A DNA stretch of 64,000 nucleotides. Origin: DATAES01 sp963802415. Its GTDB lineage: Bacteria; Actinomycetota; Acidimicrobiia; Acidimicrobiales; JACDCH01. Shown here in pieces: positions 1 to 8,714 of this stretch. Each line of letters opens with the position of its first letter. Position 1 is the first letter of the stretch. The stretch is from NCBI GenBank assembly GCA_963802415.1, contig CAWDIH010000001.1:1116001-1180000 (forward strand). The letters are read 5' to 3'. The notes under the pieces are model-generated. The model was not told the DNA's origin. It searched no databases and was given only the letters and a program-made list of their open reading frames with translations. Made by a program: the position numbers and the translations under genes.

Positions 1-780
1 GTCGAACAGCACGCTCGCAAGGTCGCGCGCCAGGCGCTCACCAAGCTCGGCGCTCGCCCGGCGCCGTCCGGCACGATGCCGGTGGTCATCGGCTCGGGCA
101 GCGGCGGCGTCCTGTTCCACGAAGCCTGCGGTCACGGTCTCGAGGCTGATACCATCGCCAAGGGCGCCTCGGTGTTCAAGGGCCGGCGCGGCGAGCAGGT
201 GGCGTCGCCGCTCGTCACGCTCGTCGACGACGGGACGATGGGCGAGGAGTGGGGCTGTTACGCGATCGACGACGAGGGGACACCCGCGCAGCGCAACGTG
301 CTCATCGAAGACGGCGTGCTCACGGACTACATGTACGACTTCCTCCGCAGCCGCAAGGAAGGACGGGAGCGTTCAGGCAACGGGCGGCGCGAGAGCTACC
401 AGCACCTTCCGATGGTCCGCATGACCAACACGTATGTGCTCGCCGGCAACGACGACCCGTCGGCCATCGTCAGCTCGACCGAACGCGGCGTGTTCGTCAA
501 GGCGCTGGGCGGTGGTCAGGTCAATCCGGCGACGGGCGACTTCGTGTTCGGCATGACCGAGGCGTATCTGATCGAGAACGGCGAGATCACCGATCCGTTG
601 CGCGAAGGCAACCTCATCGGCAACGGGCCCCAGGTGTTGACGCTGATCGATGCGGTCGGCAACGACTTCGCCATGGGTCCTCCGGGGATGTGCGGCAAGG
701 ACGGGCAAGGTGTTCCCGTCGGCGACGGCGTCCCTACGCTTCGAGTCACGGCACTGACCGTCGGCGGCACGGCCGCGTGA
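1..780 (+). CDS. tldD: TldD metalloprotease, C-terminal part (5' end outside window)
   Basis: The frame is open from base 1, so only the last 259 residues are present. TldD and TldE form a metalloprotease complex that matures modified peptides and degrades unfolded ones. The zinc-site motif HEACGHGLEAD (HExxxH) lies near residues 40-50 of this fragment and is the family signature. The C-terminus is glycine-rich with GNGPQVLTLIDAVG, typical of TldD. The TGA stop overlaps the GTG start of the next gene by 4 bases (GTGA), so the two are translationally coupled, as in other tldD-tldE pairs. Family identity is firm; the natural substrate is unknown. Confidence 0.93.
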   Translation, partial: VEQHARKVARQALTKLGARPAPSGTMPVVIGSGSGGVLFHEACGHGLEADTIAKGASVFKGRRGEQVASPLVTLVDDGTMGEEWGCYAIDDEGTPAQRNVLIEDGVLTDYMYDFLRSRKEGRERSGNGRRESYQHLPMVRMTNTYVLAGNDDPSAIVSSTERGVFVKALGGGQVNPATGDFVFGMTEAYLIENGEITDPLREGNLIGNGPQVLTLIDAVGNDFAMGPPGMCGKDGQGVPVGDGVPTLRVTALTVGGTAA

Positions 781-2132
781 CAATCGAACCTGAGGAGCTG
801 CTCGCGATCGGCGACCGCATCGTCGGCTGGGCGAACGAGGGCGAGCAGGTCGAGGCCGTGGTCGCTCATTCGCGCGACACCGAAGTGCGCGCCTACGAGG
901 GCGACGTCGAGCAACTGTCGTCGGCCGAGACGCAGGGAGTCGGCATCCGAGTCGCGCGCGACCACCGCGTCGGCTTCGCGTACGCAGGTTCGCTCGACGA
1001 AGATGTCCTCGTCGAGACCTTGGCCGAGGCGCGTGACAATGCCGGCTTCGGCACACCCGACGAGTACGTGGGCTTGGCTGAGCCCGACGGTGTCCCGATC
1101 GCCGATCTCGACCTCTATCGCGCCTCGCTGGTCGACGTGCCGACGGATCGCAAGGTCGAGCTCGCGATCGAGCTCGAGCGGATCTCGCGCGATGCCGACA
1201 AACTCATCAGCGGCGTCGAGTCCGCTGACTACGCGGATTCGATCGCGTCCGCCGCCGTTGTGACCACTACCGGTATCCGCGCCGCTGCGCGTGAGACCGG
1301 GGCCTACGTCGCTGCGTCGGTGATGGCGTCGGACGGTGACGAGACGCAGACGGGGTTCGGCTTCTCAGTGGGCCGGCACCCCGACGACCTCGACTTGAGC
1401 GTGGCTGCGAACGACGCCGCCAAGCGCGCGACCCGGATGCTGGGCGCGACGAAGCCGGGGAGCGAGCGGCTGACCGTCGTGCTCGACCCGTACGTCGCCG
1501 CGCAGTTCCTCGGCATCATCGGTTCGACCTTGTCCGCCGAGGCAGTGCTCAAGGGACGGTCGCCGTTCGCCGATCGCGTCGGCGACGAGATCGCGAGCGT
1601 GTCGATCATCTTCGTCGACGATCCGACCAATCCAGAGGCGTTCTCCGCGACACAGACCGACGGCGAGGGCCTCGCGACGCGACGCAACGAGCTGATCGCG
1701 AACGGCGTGCTCCAGGGTTTCCTGCACAACGCGTACACCGCCCGGCGCTTGGGCGCCGCGTCCACCGGTTCGGCAGTGCGTGGCGGCTTCAAGAGCACCC
1801 CGTCGGCCGGGCCACGGGCGCTGTCGCTCGCGCCCGGCGATCGTTCGCAGGACGACCTCGTCGCCGCGGTCGACCACGGCATCCTCGTCCAATCCGTGTC
1901 GGGACTGCATTCCGGAGTGAACCCGGTGTCAGGTGACTTCTCGACCGGAGCCGAAGGCTTGCGCATCGCGGACGGGAAGGTGGGCGCGCCCGTTCGCGAG
2001 TTCACGATCGCCTCGACGTTGCAGCGGATGCTCCAAGACGTGATCGCGGTCGGGAACGACGTCGAGTGGCTGCCGATGCGGGCGGCGGGCGTGACGATCG
2101 TCGTCGGCGACGTCACCGTCTCCGGCGCGTAG
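777..2132 (+). CDS. tldE: TldE/PmbA-type subunit of TldD protease complex
   Basis: A 451-residue homologue of TldE/PmbA, the subunit that partners TldD and lacks the zinc site. The open frame extends upstream to 249, but that part reads across tldD out of frame. I use GTG at 777, in the GTGA overlap with the tldD stop, because family similarity begins there (TIEPEELLAIGDRIVGWANE). The late part has the glycine-rich GVNPVSGDFSTGAEGLRI stretch shared by the superfamily. No HExxxH is seen, as expected for the E subunit. It should act with the upstream product as a cytosolic heteromer. Confidence 0.92.
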   Translation: MTIEPEELLAIGDRIVGWANEGEQVEAVVAHSRDTEVRAYEGDVEQLSSAETQGVGIRVARDHRVGFAYAGSLDEDVLVETLAEARDNAGFGTPDEYVGLAEPDGVPIADLDLYRASLVDVPTDRKVELAIELERISRDADKLISGVESADYADSIASAAVVTTTGIRAAARETGAYVAASVMASDGDETQTGFGFSVGRHPDDLDLSVAANDAAKRATRMLGATKPGSERLTVVLDPYVAAQFLGIIGSTLSAEAVLKGRSPFADRVGDEIASVSIIFVDDPTNPEAFSATQTDGEGLATRRNELIANGVLQGFLHNAYTARRLGAASTGSAVRGGFKSTPSAGPRALSLAPGDRSQDDLVAAVDHGILVQSVSGLHSGVNPVSGDFSTGAEGLRIADGKVGAPVREFTIASTLQRMLQDVIAVGNDVEWLPMRAAGVTIVVGDVTVSGA

Positions 2133-2138
2133 CGCGCC

Positions 2139-2855
2139 ATGGGCATGGCGCCGAGCACGGACGCGGTCGCTCGTCATCCTCATCTCGCAGAGCCCCGTGT
2201 CCCCGGACGCGTGCGTGTCGACTGCCACAGCCACTCCATGTGGTCCGGCGATTCCACGACGACAGAGGGCGAACTCGTCGACGCCGTGACGGCTACGGCC
2301 ATCGACGTCCTGTGCGTCACCGACCACCACGCCATCGACGGCGCGCGCCGGTTGCGTGACGCATTGCCATGTCGCGTCGTCGTCGGTGAGGAAGTGCGCT
2401 CGACCCAAGGCGAGATCATCGGCTTGTTCCTCGAAGAACGCGTCCCGTTCGGACTGACACCGCGAGAGACGGCGGCGCGGATCCACGACCAAGGCGGGCT
2501 CGTGTACATCCCGCACCCCTTCGACCCCATGCGGCGCAATCTCGTCGAACCCGCTCTCGAAGCGCTCGCGTCCGATGGCCTTGTCGACGCGATCGAGGTT
2601 CGCAATGCGAAGACGTCGCTCGAGTCGTTGAACGGGCGCGCGTCGGAGTTCGCTGCCGTGCACGGCATTGCTGCGGGTGCGGGCAGCGACGCCCACGTTC
2701 CCGACGCCATCGGCGCCGCGTACGTCGAGATCGCCGACTTCGACGATCCGGCTACGTTTCTGGCCGCGCTGCGCGACAGCAAGGTCGTCGGCCACCACTC
2801 GGATCCGCCTCGTCGGTGGAGTCCCCGGATCGTCCCCTCCGTGTCCACCGACTGA
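2139..2855 (+). CDS. PHP-domain metal-dependent phosphoesterase
   Basis: A 238-residue PHP-family protein. The metal-ligand motifs appear in order: HSHSMWSGD (about residues 30-38), TDHH (about 61-64), PHPFDP in the middle and GSDAH near residue 185. Stand-alone PHP proteins hydrolyse phosphate esters; relatives act on 3',5'-bisphosphates or histidinol phosphate. The size fits a single-domain enzyme rather than a polymerase PHP domain. The gene starts 6 bases after tldE stops, so co-transcription is likely. The PHP fold is certain from motifs; the substrate cannot be read from the sequence. Confidence 0.85.
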   Translation: MGMAPSTDAVARHPHLAEPRVPGRVRVDCHSHSMWSGDSTTTEGELVDAVTATAIDVLCVTDHHAIDGARRLRDALPCRVVVGEEVRSTQGEIIGLFLEERVPFGLTPRETAARIHDQGGLVYIPHPFDPMRRNLVEPALEALASDGLVDAIEVRNAKTSLESLNGRASEFAAVHGIAAGAGSDAHVPDAIGAAYVEIADFDDPATFLAALRDSKVVGHHSDPPRRWSPRIVPSVSTD

Positions 2856-2869
2856 CTCCTGCCGAACTT

Positions 2870-2914
2870 CGGGTCGCCGTGGTCGCTCTGGCGGCCACGG
2901 CGCACCAACATTCG
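2870..2914. repeat. 45-bp dispersed palindromic repeat, copy 1
   Basis: Near-identical, with three mismatches by eye, to the reverse complement of 52920-52964. It lies just after the PHP gene and between convergent genes. The core is an interrupted palindrome (CGCCGTGG / CCACGGCG arms) followed by an asymmetric tail GCACCAACATTCG. The position after a stop codon suggests a terminator-like or REP-like element. Confidence 0.7.
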
Positions 2915-2925
2915 TGTTGGAAGGG

Positions 2926-3591
2926 TCACCCGGACCGTAGAGCGAGGACCACCGAGCCGGTGACGATGCTGAGCGCGACGCGCGGGGCGTCTTCGGCGCG
3001 CACTGCGACGGTGACGGACCGTTCGTCGACCGCGACGACGACTGCGTTGTCGGCGAGCACGAACGACGGTGACTGTGACTCGGTCGCATCGGTGCCGCCG
3101 ACCGCAGCGACCAGGTCGACGCGGTCACCTACGGACAGCGGGAGTGCCGCGGGACCGACCGGCAGCGCGAGCGCCCGCCAACCGGGTGGCACCAGCGCAG
3201 CGACACCGCGCAGTCCGTCGGGCGCGAGCCGCCCAGCGAGCACGGCCTCACCCGGTTCGATCACCTGGACGACCGTTCGTCCGACGGCATTCCCCGCGTC
3301 CGGCGCGGCGCCCCGTGGCACGAGCGCAGCCGGCCAGGCCGCGGCCGCGACATCACCGTCACGGACGACCTCGCCGACGTCGAGTCGATGTTGCGCGACG
3401 AGCACCGACCGCGTCTCGCCCCACCCAGCGCGCGCCGCCTCCGCCCGGCTGAGCGCGGACGTGATGGCGTGGGCGGTTACGCCGGCGAACACGATCGCAA
3501 CGAGCCAGTACAGGACGGGGTGGCGGCGGATCCAACGTGGTACACGACGGCGCCGCAATCGGCGACGCACGACAACGGGACGGCCTCGCAC
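2926..3591 (-). CDS. SAF-domain (CpaB/RcpC-like) membrane-anchored protein
   Basis: A 221-residue protein with a very basic N-terminus (about 25 residues, many Arg), one membrane segment (about 26-45, YWLVAIVFAGVTAHAI) and an SAF-type domain. The domain carries VLVAQHRLDVGEVVRDGDV, then PRGAAPDAGNAVGRTVVQVI, matching the start of CpaB pilus-assembly proteins. CpaB-like proteins stabilise Flp pilus secretion, but no cpa/tad genes are nearby, so that role is only a guess. It faces the PHP gene, with a palindromic repeat in between. Confidence 0.65.
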   Translation of the reverse strand: MRGRPVVVRRRLRRRRVPRWIRRHPVLYWLVAIVFAGVTAHAITSALSRAEAARAGWGETRSVLVAQHRLDVGEVVRDGDVAAAAWPAALVPRGAAPDAGNAVGRTVVQVIEPGEAVLAGRLAPDGLRGVAALVPPGWRALALPVGPAALPLSVGDRVDLVAAVGGTDATESQSPSFVLADNAVVVAVDERSVTVAVRAEDAPRVALSIVTGSVVLALRSG

Positions 3592-3642
3592 GGTCGCGTT
3601 CCTCCTCGGATGCTGACAGCCGAGGGGGAAGCGCCCCGAAAG

Positions 3643-4395
3643 CTACAGGGCCGGGATGGCCGCGAGAAGCAGGTCTCGTATGCGGTGCACGTTGTCGTCG
3701 AAGAACGCGAACACCTGCTCCTGCGTGACCGGCTCGACGCCCGGCATTCCTTCGAGGCCCGTGTCGTAGTCGGTCACGAGCGCGATGCCGGCATAGCGGA
3801 TGTTCGCCTCCCGGGCGAGGGCAGCCTCGGGGTACTGCGTCATGTTGATGACATCCCATCCGGCGCTCCGGTACCAGGTGGACTCGGCGCGGGTCGAGAA
3901 CCGCGGTCCTTGCACGACAACCACCGTGCCACGGTCATGCACGGCGATGCCGAGCCGCTTCGCCACATCGACGAGCATTCCGCGCGCGTCGGCGTCGTAC
4001 GGGTCGGCGAGCGAGACGTGGTGCGGACCGTCTGCGAACGAGTCGAAGAAAGTGTCGGGCCGGCCCGACGTGCGATCGACGAGTTGGTCGACCACCACGA
4101 AGTCACCTGGATGGATGGTCGGCTGCAGCGACCCGGCAGCGAAGGGCGCGAGCAGGAGCCGAACACCGAGGTCGCGCATGACCGCGACGTTGGCGCGGTA
4201 GTTCACGCGATGCGGCGGCAGGTGATGCTTGCGGCCGTGGCGGGGAAGGAAGGCGACGCGGTGGGCACCGATTGTGCCGATGGTGATCCGATCAGACGGG
4301 TCGCCGTAGGCCGTCGAGACGACGCGCTCTTCGAGGTCGTCGACGAACGAGTAGAAGCCGGAACCGCCGAAGACGCCGATGTCGGCGTCACTCAC
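3643..4395 (-). CDS. mtnP: S-methyl-5'-thioadenosine phosphorylase
   Basis: A 250-residue member of nucleoside phosphorylase family 2, which cleaves methylthioadenosine with phosphate to give adenine and methylthioribose-1-phosphate in methionine salvage. Visible motifs are FGGSGFYSF at the N-terminus, PRHGRKHHLPPHRVNYRAN (phosphate site and family signature), GPRFSTRAES, and NMTQYPEAALARE. VTDYDTGLEG has the Asp pair that in this family goes with 6-aminopurine rather than inosine specificity, so adenosine-type substrates are favoured. The start overlaps the FmdB stop by 4 bases (ATGA). Confidence 0.88.
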   Translation of the reverse strand: MSDADIGVFGGSGFYSFVDDLEERVVSTAYGDPSDRITIGTIGAHRVAFLPRHGRKHHLPPHRVNYRANVAVMRDLGVRLLLAPFAAGSLQPTIHPGDFVVVDQLVDRTSGRPDTFFDSFADGPHHVSLADPYDADARGMLVDVAKRLGIAVHDRGTVVVVQGPRFSTRAESTWYRSAGWDVINMTQYPEAALAREANIRYAGIALVTDYDTGLEGMPGVEPVTQEQVFAFFDDNVHRIRDLLLAAIPAL

Positions 4396-4751
4396 GCCGT
4401 TTTCGCGGCGGCCGCCGAGTCGGACTTGGTCGAGCCGTCCGACGAACCCGCGCTCGACGACGACGAGGACGACGTGTCAGCGGGCTTCGACGCGCCCGAG
4501 TCGCCCGAGTCGCCCGACGACGACTCGGATGATCCGGAGTCGCTGTTCGACGACTTCGATGCGGAGGCCGTGGCCTTTCGGCTGTCGGTCTTGTAGAAGC
4601 CGGAGCCCTTGAACGTGATGCCGATGTTGCCGAACACCTTGCGCAAGCTGCCACCGCACGCGGGGCACTCGGTGAGCGCGTCGTCGGTGAAGGACTGCAC
4701 GACCTCGAGGTGTTCGCCACAGTCCTTGCAGCGGTATTCGTAGGTGGGCAT
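4392..4751 (-). CDS. FmdB-family zinc-ribbon protein
   Basis: A 119-residue protein beginning MPTYEYRCKDCGEHLE, the FmdB regulatory-domain signature, with a second CPACGG pair making a CxxC...CxxC zinc ribbon within the first 45 residues. GNIGITFKGSGFYKTD follows, also typical. The remaining 55 residues are a low-complexity Ser/Asp/Ala/Lys tail, probably disordered. The function of the family is poorly defined; the name comes from a proposed regulator of formamidase. Its coupling with MTA phosphorylase is visible here but does not assign a role. Confidence 0.85.
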   Translation of the reverse strand: MPTYEYRCKDCGEHLEVVQSFTDDALTECPACGGSLRKVFGNIGITFKGSGFYKTDSRKATASASKSSNSDSGSSESSSGDSGDSGASKPADTSSSSSSSAGSSDGSTKSDSAAAAKTA

Positions 4752-4857
4752 CTGGGACTCCCGCTCGGCTGGCACTCGCCACGGTCGAGTGCCAAGGATA
4801 CCGACCACCGCCCGATCCGTACAGTGACGGCGGCAGCGTCGTGGCAACCTGACACGG

Positions 4858-5730
4858 ATGGAAGTTCGCAAGGCGGTGATCCCTGCTGCGGGGCTCGGTA
4901 CGCGGTTCCTTCCGGCGACGAAGGCGCAGCCGAAGGAGATGCTGCCGGTGGTGGACAAGCCGGCCATCCAGTACGTCGTCGAGGAGGCGGTGCGCGCCGG
5001 CATCGACGACATCCTCATGATCAGCGGCCGAGGTAAGCGGAGCCTCGAAGACCACTTCGATCGCAACATCGAGCTCGAGCTCGAACTCGAAGAACGCGGA
5101 AAGACGGAGGCACTGAAGGAGGTCAAGGCGCTCGCCGACCTCGCCGCCATCCACTTCATCCGCCAAGGCGAGGCGCTGGGTCTCGGCCACGCGGTCGGGA
5201 TGGCGAGCAAGCACGTCGGTGACCAACCGTTCGTCGTGCTCCTCGGCGACGATCTCATCGACGAGCGGGTCCTGTTGCTCGAAGCGATGATCGCGGAGGC
5301 AGAGCGCGTCGAGCGGAGTGTCATCGCCTTGATGGAGGTCGACGATCCTTCGGCGTACGGCTGCGCCCGGGTCGAGCCGGCCGACGGTGACCTCGTTCGC
5401 ATCCTCGAGATCGTGGAGAAGCCTTCACGCGATCTCGCGCCCTCGAACCTTGCGGTGATGGGTCGCTACGTTTTCACCTCCGACATCTTCGGCGCGATCG
5501 CGCGCGTGCAACCCGGTGTCGGTGGCGAGATCCAGTTGACCGACGCCATTGCACTTCTGCTCGACGAAGCCGGCGTCTACGGCTTCCCCTTCAGCGAAGG
5601 ACGCTTCGACACCGGCAACAAGCTCGACTACCTCCGTGCGAACATCGAGCTCGCAGCTCGGCGCGACGACCTCGGTCCCGGGCTGCGCTCGTATCTTGTC
5701 GACTTCGTGAAGCGCGAAGGCCTCGTGTAA
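4858..5730 (+). CDS. galU: UTP-glucose-1-phosphate uridylyltransferase
   Basis: A 290-residue GalU that makes UDP-glucose from UTP and glucose-1-phosphate for cell-envelope sugars. The nucleotide-binding start IPAAGLGTRFLPATKAQPKE is textbook. FVVLLGDDLIDE carries the catalytic-site Asp, VEKPSRDLAPSNLAVMGRY holds the sugar-binding Glu-Lys, and the end has the FDTGNKLDYLRANIE signature. Length and start (ATG at 4858) fit the family. It is divergent from fmdB and leads a same-strand run with moeA, the galU-moeA order seen in many actinobacteria. Confidence 0.95.
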   Translation: MEVRKAVIPAAGLGTRFLPATKAQPKEMLPVVDKPAIQYVVEEAVRAGIDDILMISGRGKRSLEDHFDRNIELELELEERGKTEALKEVKALADLAAIHFIRQGEALGLGHAVGMASKHVGDQPFVVLLGDDLIDERVLLLEAMIAEAERVERSVIALMEVDDPSAYGCARVEPADGDLVRILEIVEKPSRDLAPSNLAVMGRYVFTSDIFGAIARVQPGVGGEIQLTDAIALLLDEAGVYGFPFSEGRFDTGNKLDYLRANIELAARRDDLGPGLRSYLVDFVKREGLV

Positions 5731-5740
5731 CCGTGGCGAC

Positions 5741-6973
5741 GTGATCCCGCTCGAGAAGGCGCGAGCCCACGTGCTGGCGACGGTGCGGCGCCTTCCGGCA
5801 GTCCGCCTGTCCGCTGACGACGCGGCCGGCCTCGTGCTCGCCGAGCCGGTCATGGCCGGCGAGCCGGTACCGCCGTTCGACAACACCGCGATGGACGGAT
5901 TCGCGCTGCGGGCCGCTGACACGGCCGGCGCTCCCGTTGCACTGGACGTCGTCGCCACGTTGGCCGCGGGCGCCGATCCTGCCGGTGTGCGCGTCGGCTC
6001 CGGGCAGGCGGTCCGCATCATGACGGGTGCCGCTCTTCCGGATGGCGCCGACGCGATCGTGATGGTCGAGTCGACGTCGTCGCTCGACGGCGGCGAGCGG
6101 GTGCGGGTCGAGACGGTGGCCGCGGCGGGGGACCACATCCGGCGTGCCGGCGACGACGTCCAGAAGGGTGTCGCGATCCTGGAACCCGGCACGGTGCTGA
6201 CCCCTGCGCATCTCGGGGTCCTGGCCAGCGTGGGCGTGACAGAAATCGTGGTCGTGCGACGGGCGCGAGTGGGCGTGCTCTCGACGGGTGATGAGCTCGT
6301 GGAAGGCGACGCTCCACTGCGACCGGGTCAGCTCCGCGACTCGAACCGCCACGCGCTCTGCGCGCTCGTGGCGTCGGACGGTTTCGAGGTCGTCGATCTC
6401 GGACTCGTTCGCGACGACAAGGAAGCCGTGGCCGCCGCTATCAAGAGCGCGACGGAGCGGTGCGATGCGCTGCTCACGAGCGGCGGCGTCAGCATGGGCG
6501 ATTTCGACGAGGTCAAGGCGACGCTGTCGGATCTCGCTGCGGACATGCGCTGGATGCAGATGGCCATCCGTCCCGCGAAACCGTTCGCGTTCGGGACCGT
6601 CGATTCGATGCCGGTGTTCGGCTTGCCGGGCAATCCCGTGTCGTCGCTCGTGTCGTATGAGCTCCTTGCCCGTCCCGCCCTGCGGCAGATGACCGGACAC
6701 GGTCCGAACGATCTCGACCGCCCCCGCCTCGACGCCGTCGCCGCGACGCCGCTCTCGCGCCGCCCTGATGGGAAGACGCACTATGCACGAGTGGTGGTCG
6801 ACATCGAAGACGGCGGGCTGGTCGTCCGATCCGCCGGACCGCAAGGCTCGCACCAGCTCGCGTCGATGGCCGCGTCGAACGGACTGGCCGTTCTGCCCGA
6901 CGGCGACGGCGCCGACGCAGGGGCGCTCGTCACGGTGATCGTCACGGGCGACCTCGTGCGGGCGGACCAGTAG
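5741..6973 (+). CDS. moeA: Molybdopterin molybdenumtransferase MoeA / actinobacterial Glp-type gephyrin-like protein
   Basis: A 410-residue MoeA. Motifs include PPFDNTAMDGFALRA near residue 50, MTGAALPDGADAIVMVE, STGDELVEG, RDSNRHAL and the active-site TSGGVSMGDFDEVKA, followed by PAKPFAFG and GLPGNPVSS. MoeA inserts molybdenum into adenylated molybdopterin. Start GTG at 5741 lies 10 bases after galU. In corynebacteria and mycobacteria the galU-linked moeA paralogue (Glp) also binds FtsZ and pairs with a membrane receptor. A receptor-like gene sits four genes downstream here, so a dual or division role is possible. The MoeA fold is certain; the Glp role is inference. Confidence 0.9.
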   Translation: MIPLEKARAHVLATVRRLPAVRLSADDAAGLVLAEPVMAGEPVPPFDNTAMDGFALRAADTAGAPVALDVVATLAAGADPAGVRVGSGQAVRIMTGAALPDGADAIVMVESTSSLDGGERVRVETVAAAGDHIRRAGDDVQKGVAILEPGTVLTPAHLGVLASVGVTEIVVVRRARVGVLSTGDELVEGDAPLRPGQLRDSNRHALCALVASDGFEVVDLGLVRDDKEAVAAAIKSATERCDALLTSGGVSMGDFDEVKATLSDLAADMRWMQMAIRPAKPFAFGTVDSMPVFGLPGNPVSSLVSYELLARPALRQMTGHGPNDLDRPRLDAVAATPLSRRPDGKTHYARVVVDIEDGGLVVRSAGPQGSHQLASMAASNGLAVLPDGDGADAGALVTVIVTGDLVRADQ

Positions 6974-6983
6974 CCTGGCAGTC

Positions 6984-7973
6984 GTGACGCAACCTCTCGT
7001 CGACGGCTACGGCCGCGTCCATCGTGACTTGCGCGTCTCGGTGACCGACCGCTGCAACCTGCGGTGCACGTACTGCATGCCGGCCGAGGGGATGAACTGG
7101 CTGCCCCGCTCGGACCTGTTGACCTTCGAGGAGATCGAACGAGTGGCGCGGCTGATGGTCACTCGTTTCGGATTCACGTCGATCCGCCTGACCGGCGGTG
7201 AGCCCACCGTGCGAGCTCGACTGCCGGTTCTCGTCGGGCGGCTGGCCGCGCTCGACGTGGATCTCTCGCTCACCACGAATGCCACCAGCTTCGGCTTGAT
7301 CGCCGACGACCTCGCTGCCGCAGGGCTGCGCCGGGTCAACATCTCGCTCGACTCGTTGCGGCGCGACCGGGTCATCGAGCTGACGCGACGTGATTGCCTC
7401 GACCAGGTGCTTGACGGAATCGACGCAGCGCTCGATGCCGGACTCGGTCCCGTGAAGATCAACGCCGTGCTCATTCGGAGTGTGAACGACGACGAGGTGG
7501 TCGACTTTGCCACGTTCGGTCGTGAACGTGGCGTGAGCGTCAGGTTCATCGAGTTCATGCCGCTCGATGCATCCGGTGTGTGGTCGGCGGACAAGGTCGT
7601 GTCGCGAGACGAGATCGTCGCTGCCATCGACGCCGTCTACCCGATCGAGTCACACCATCAGCACGACGGCTCCGAGCCCGCTGAGACGTTCCGATACCTG
7701 GATGGTGCCGGGGAGTTCGGGATCATCGCCAGCGTCACCGACGCGTTTTGCGGCTCCTGCGATCGAGTCCGCCTCACCGCCGAGGGTCAGTTGCGCTCCT
7801 GTCTCTTCGCCCTCGATGAGACCGACCTCCGGGCGGTGCTGCGAGGTGGTGGGTCGGATGACGATCTCGCTGCGGCCGTGACGCGATGCGTGGCGGGGAA
7901 GTGGGCCGGCCACATGGTCAACCAGGTGCACTTCATCCGCCCGCGGCGGTCGATGAGCCAAATCGGCGGCTGA
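6984..7973 (+). CDS. moaA: GTP 3',8-cyclase MoaA (radical SAM)
   Basis: A 329-residue radical SAM enzyme for the first step of molybdenum cofactor synthesis, GTP to 3',8-cyclo-GTP. The SAM-cluster cysteines are Cys24, Cys28 and Cys31 (CNLRCTYC). LTGGEPTVRARLP is the SAM-binding GGE motif. The second cluster is supplied by FCGSCDRVRLTAEGQLRSC in the C-terminal third. The protein ends in MSQIGG, preserving the C-terminal Gly-Gly that reaches into the active site. GTG start at 6984, about 10 bases after moeA. Probably in one transcript with moeA and moaC. Confidence 0.96.
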   Translation: MTQPLVDGYGRVHRDLRVSVTDRCNLRCTYCMPAEGMNWLPRSDLLTFEEIERVARLMVTRFGFTSIRLTGGEPTVRARLPVLVGRLAALDVDLSLTTNATSFGLIADDLAAAGLRRVNISLDSLRRDRVIELTRRDCLDQVLDGIDAALDAGLGPVKINAVLIRSVNDDEVVDFATFGRERGVSVRFIEFMPLDASGVWSADKVVSRDEIVAAIDAVYPIESHHQHDGSEPAETFRYLDGAGEFGIIASVTDAFCGSCDRVRLTAEGQLRSCLFALDETDLRAVLRGGGSDDDLAAAVTRCVAGKWAGHMVNQVHFIRPRRSMSQIGG

Positions 7974-8009
7974 AGCAGGCGTCCGCCGCGGAACGTAGAC
8001 TTTCCGCTC

Positions 8010-8513
8010 GTGAGCGACCGCGGGTTGACCCACCTCGATCCACTCGGTCGGGCCCGGATGGTCGACGTGACACCGAAGGAGGCGACGCACCGCCGCGCGG
8101 TAGCCCGGGGGCGTGTCGTGATGCAGCCCGACACGACGTCGCTGGTCGCACGGGGCGCCATCGCCAAGGGTGACGTGCTCGCGGTCGCGCGAATTGCCGG
8201 CATCCAGGCCGCCAAGCGCACGCCCGACCTGATCCCGCTGTGCCATCCACTGCTCGTGGGCTCGGTTCTCGTCAACTTCCGGATCGAGGACACCTACATC
8301 GAGGTCGAAGCGCAGGTCGACACGGTCGATCGCACCGGCGTCGAGATGGAGGCGATGACGGCCTGCTCGGTCGCCTGCCTGACGATCTACGACATGTGCA
8401 AGTCCGCCGACCGCTCGATGGTCATCAGCGACATCACCCTCTGGGAGAAGACCGGCGGGCGGTCGGGCTCCTATCGACGCGCCCTTGACCTCGATGACGA
8501 GCTCGGACTCTGA
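8010..8513 (+). CDS. moaC: Cyclic pyranopterin monophosphate synthase MoaC
   Basis: A 167-residue MoaC, which converts 3',8-cyclo-GTP to cyclic pyranopterin monophosphate, the step after MoaA. Motifs seen are MVDVTPKEATHRRAVARG near the N-terminus, GIQAAKRTPDLIPLCHPL, then TGVEMEAMTACSVACLTIYDMCKS with the invariant DMCK. GTG start at 8010 follows moaA by 36 bases. Length is normal for the family. Together with moaA and moeA this supplies a partial Moco pathway; moaB, moaD and moaE are not in the window. Confidence 0.96.
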   Translation: MSDRGLTHLDPLGRARMVDVTPKEATHRRAVARGRVVMQPDTTSLVARGAIAKGDVLAVARIAGIQAAKRTPDLIPLCHPLLVGSVLVNFRIEDTYIEVEAQVDTVDRTGVEMEAMTACSVACLTIYDMCKSADRSMVISDITLWEKTGGRSGSYRRALDLDDELGL

Positions 8514-8714
8514 TTCTGGGCAAAACTGCGCGAAAGTTCATGCACGAGCAATGCAGGCGATCGCTGGACCTTCGTCGCGCGTTCGTAGTAGAACCGTAAC
8601 AAGCGCCATCGGCCTGTAACTGGCCATGTCCTCGTCCATCGGACCGCGTTCCCATCCACCACCCGTTCCGCGCGGAGGGTTACGGTCCCCGAGTCACAAA
8701 GGTAGGCACGGAGC

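Noticed and set aside
249..776. Upstream extension of the TldE frame inside tldD
   Set aside because: It is out of frame with the conserved TldD sequence and shows arginine-rich shadow composition; the GTG at 777 is the coupled start.
3388..4596. 402-codon plus-strand ORF over MTA phosphorylase and FmdB
   Set aside because: It is antisense to two genes with clear family motifs; composition is that of a high-GC shadow frame.
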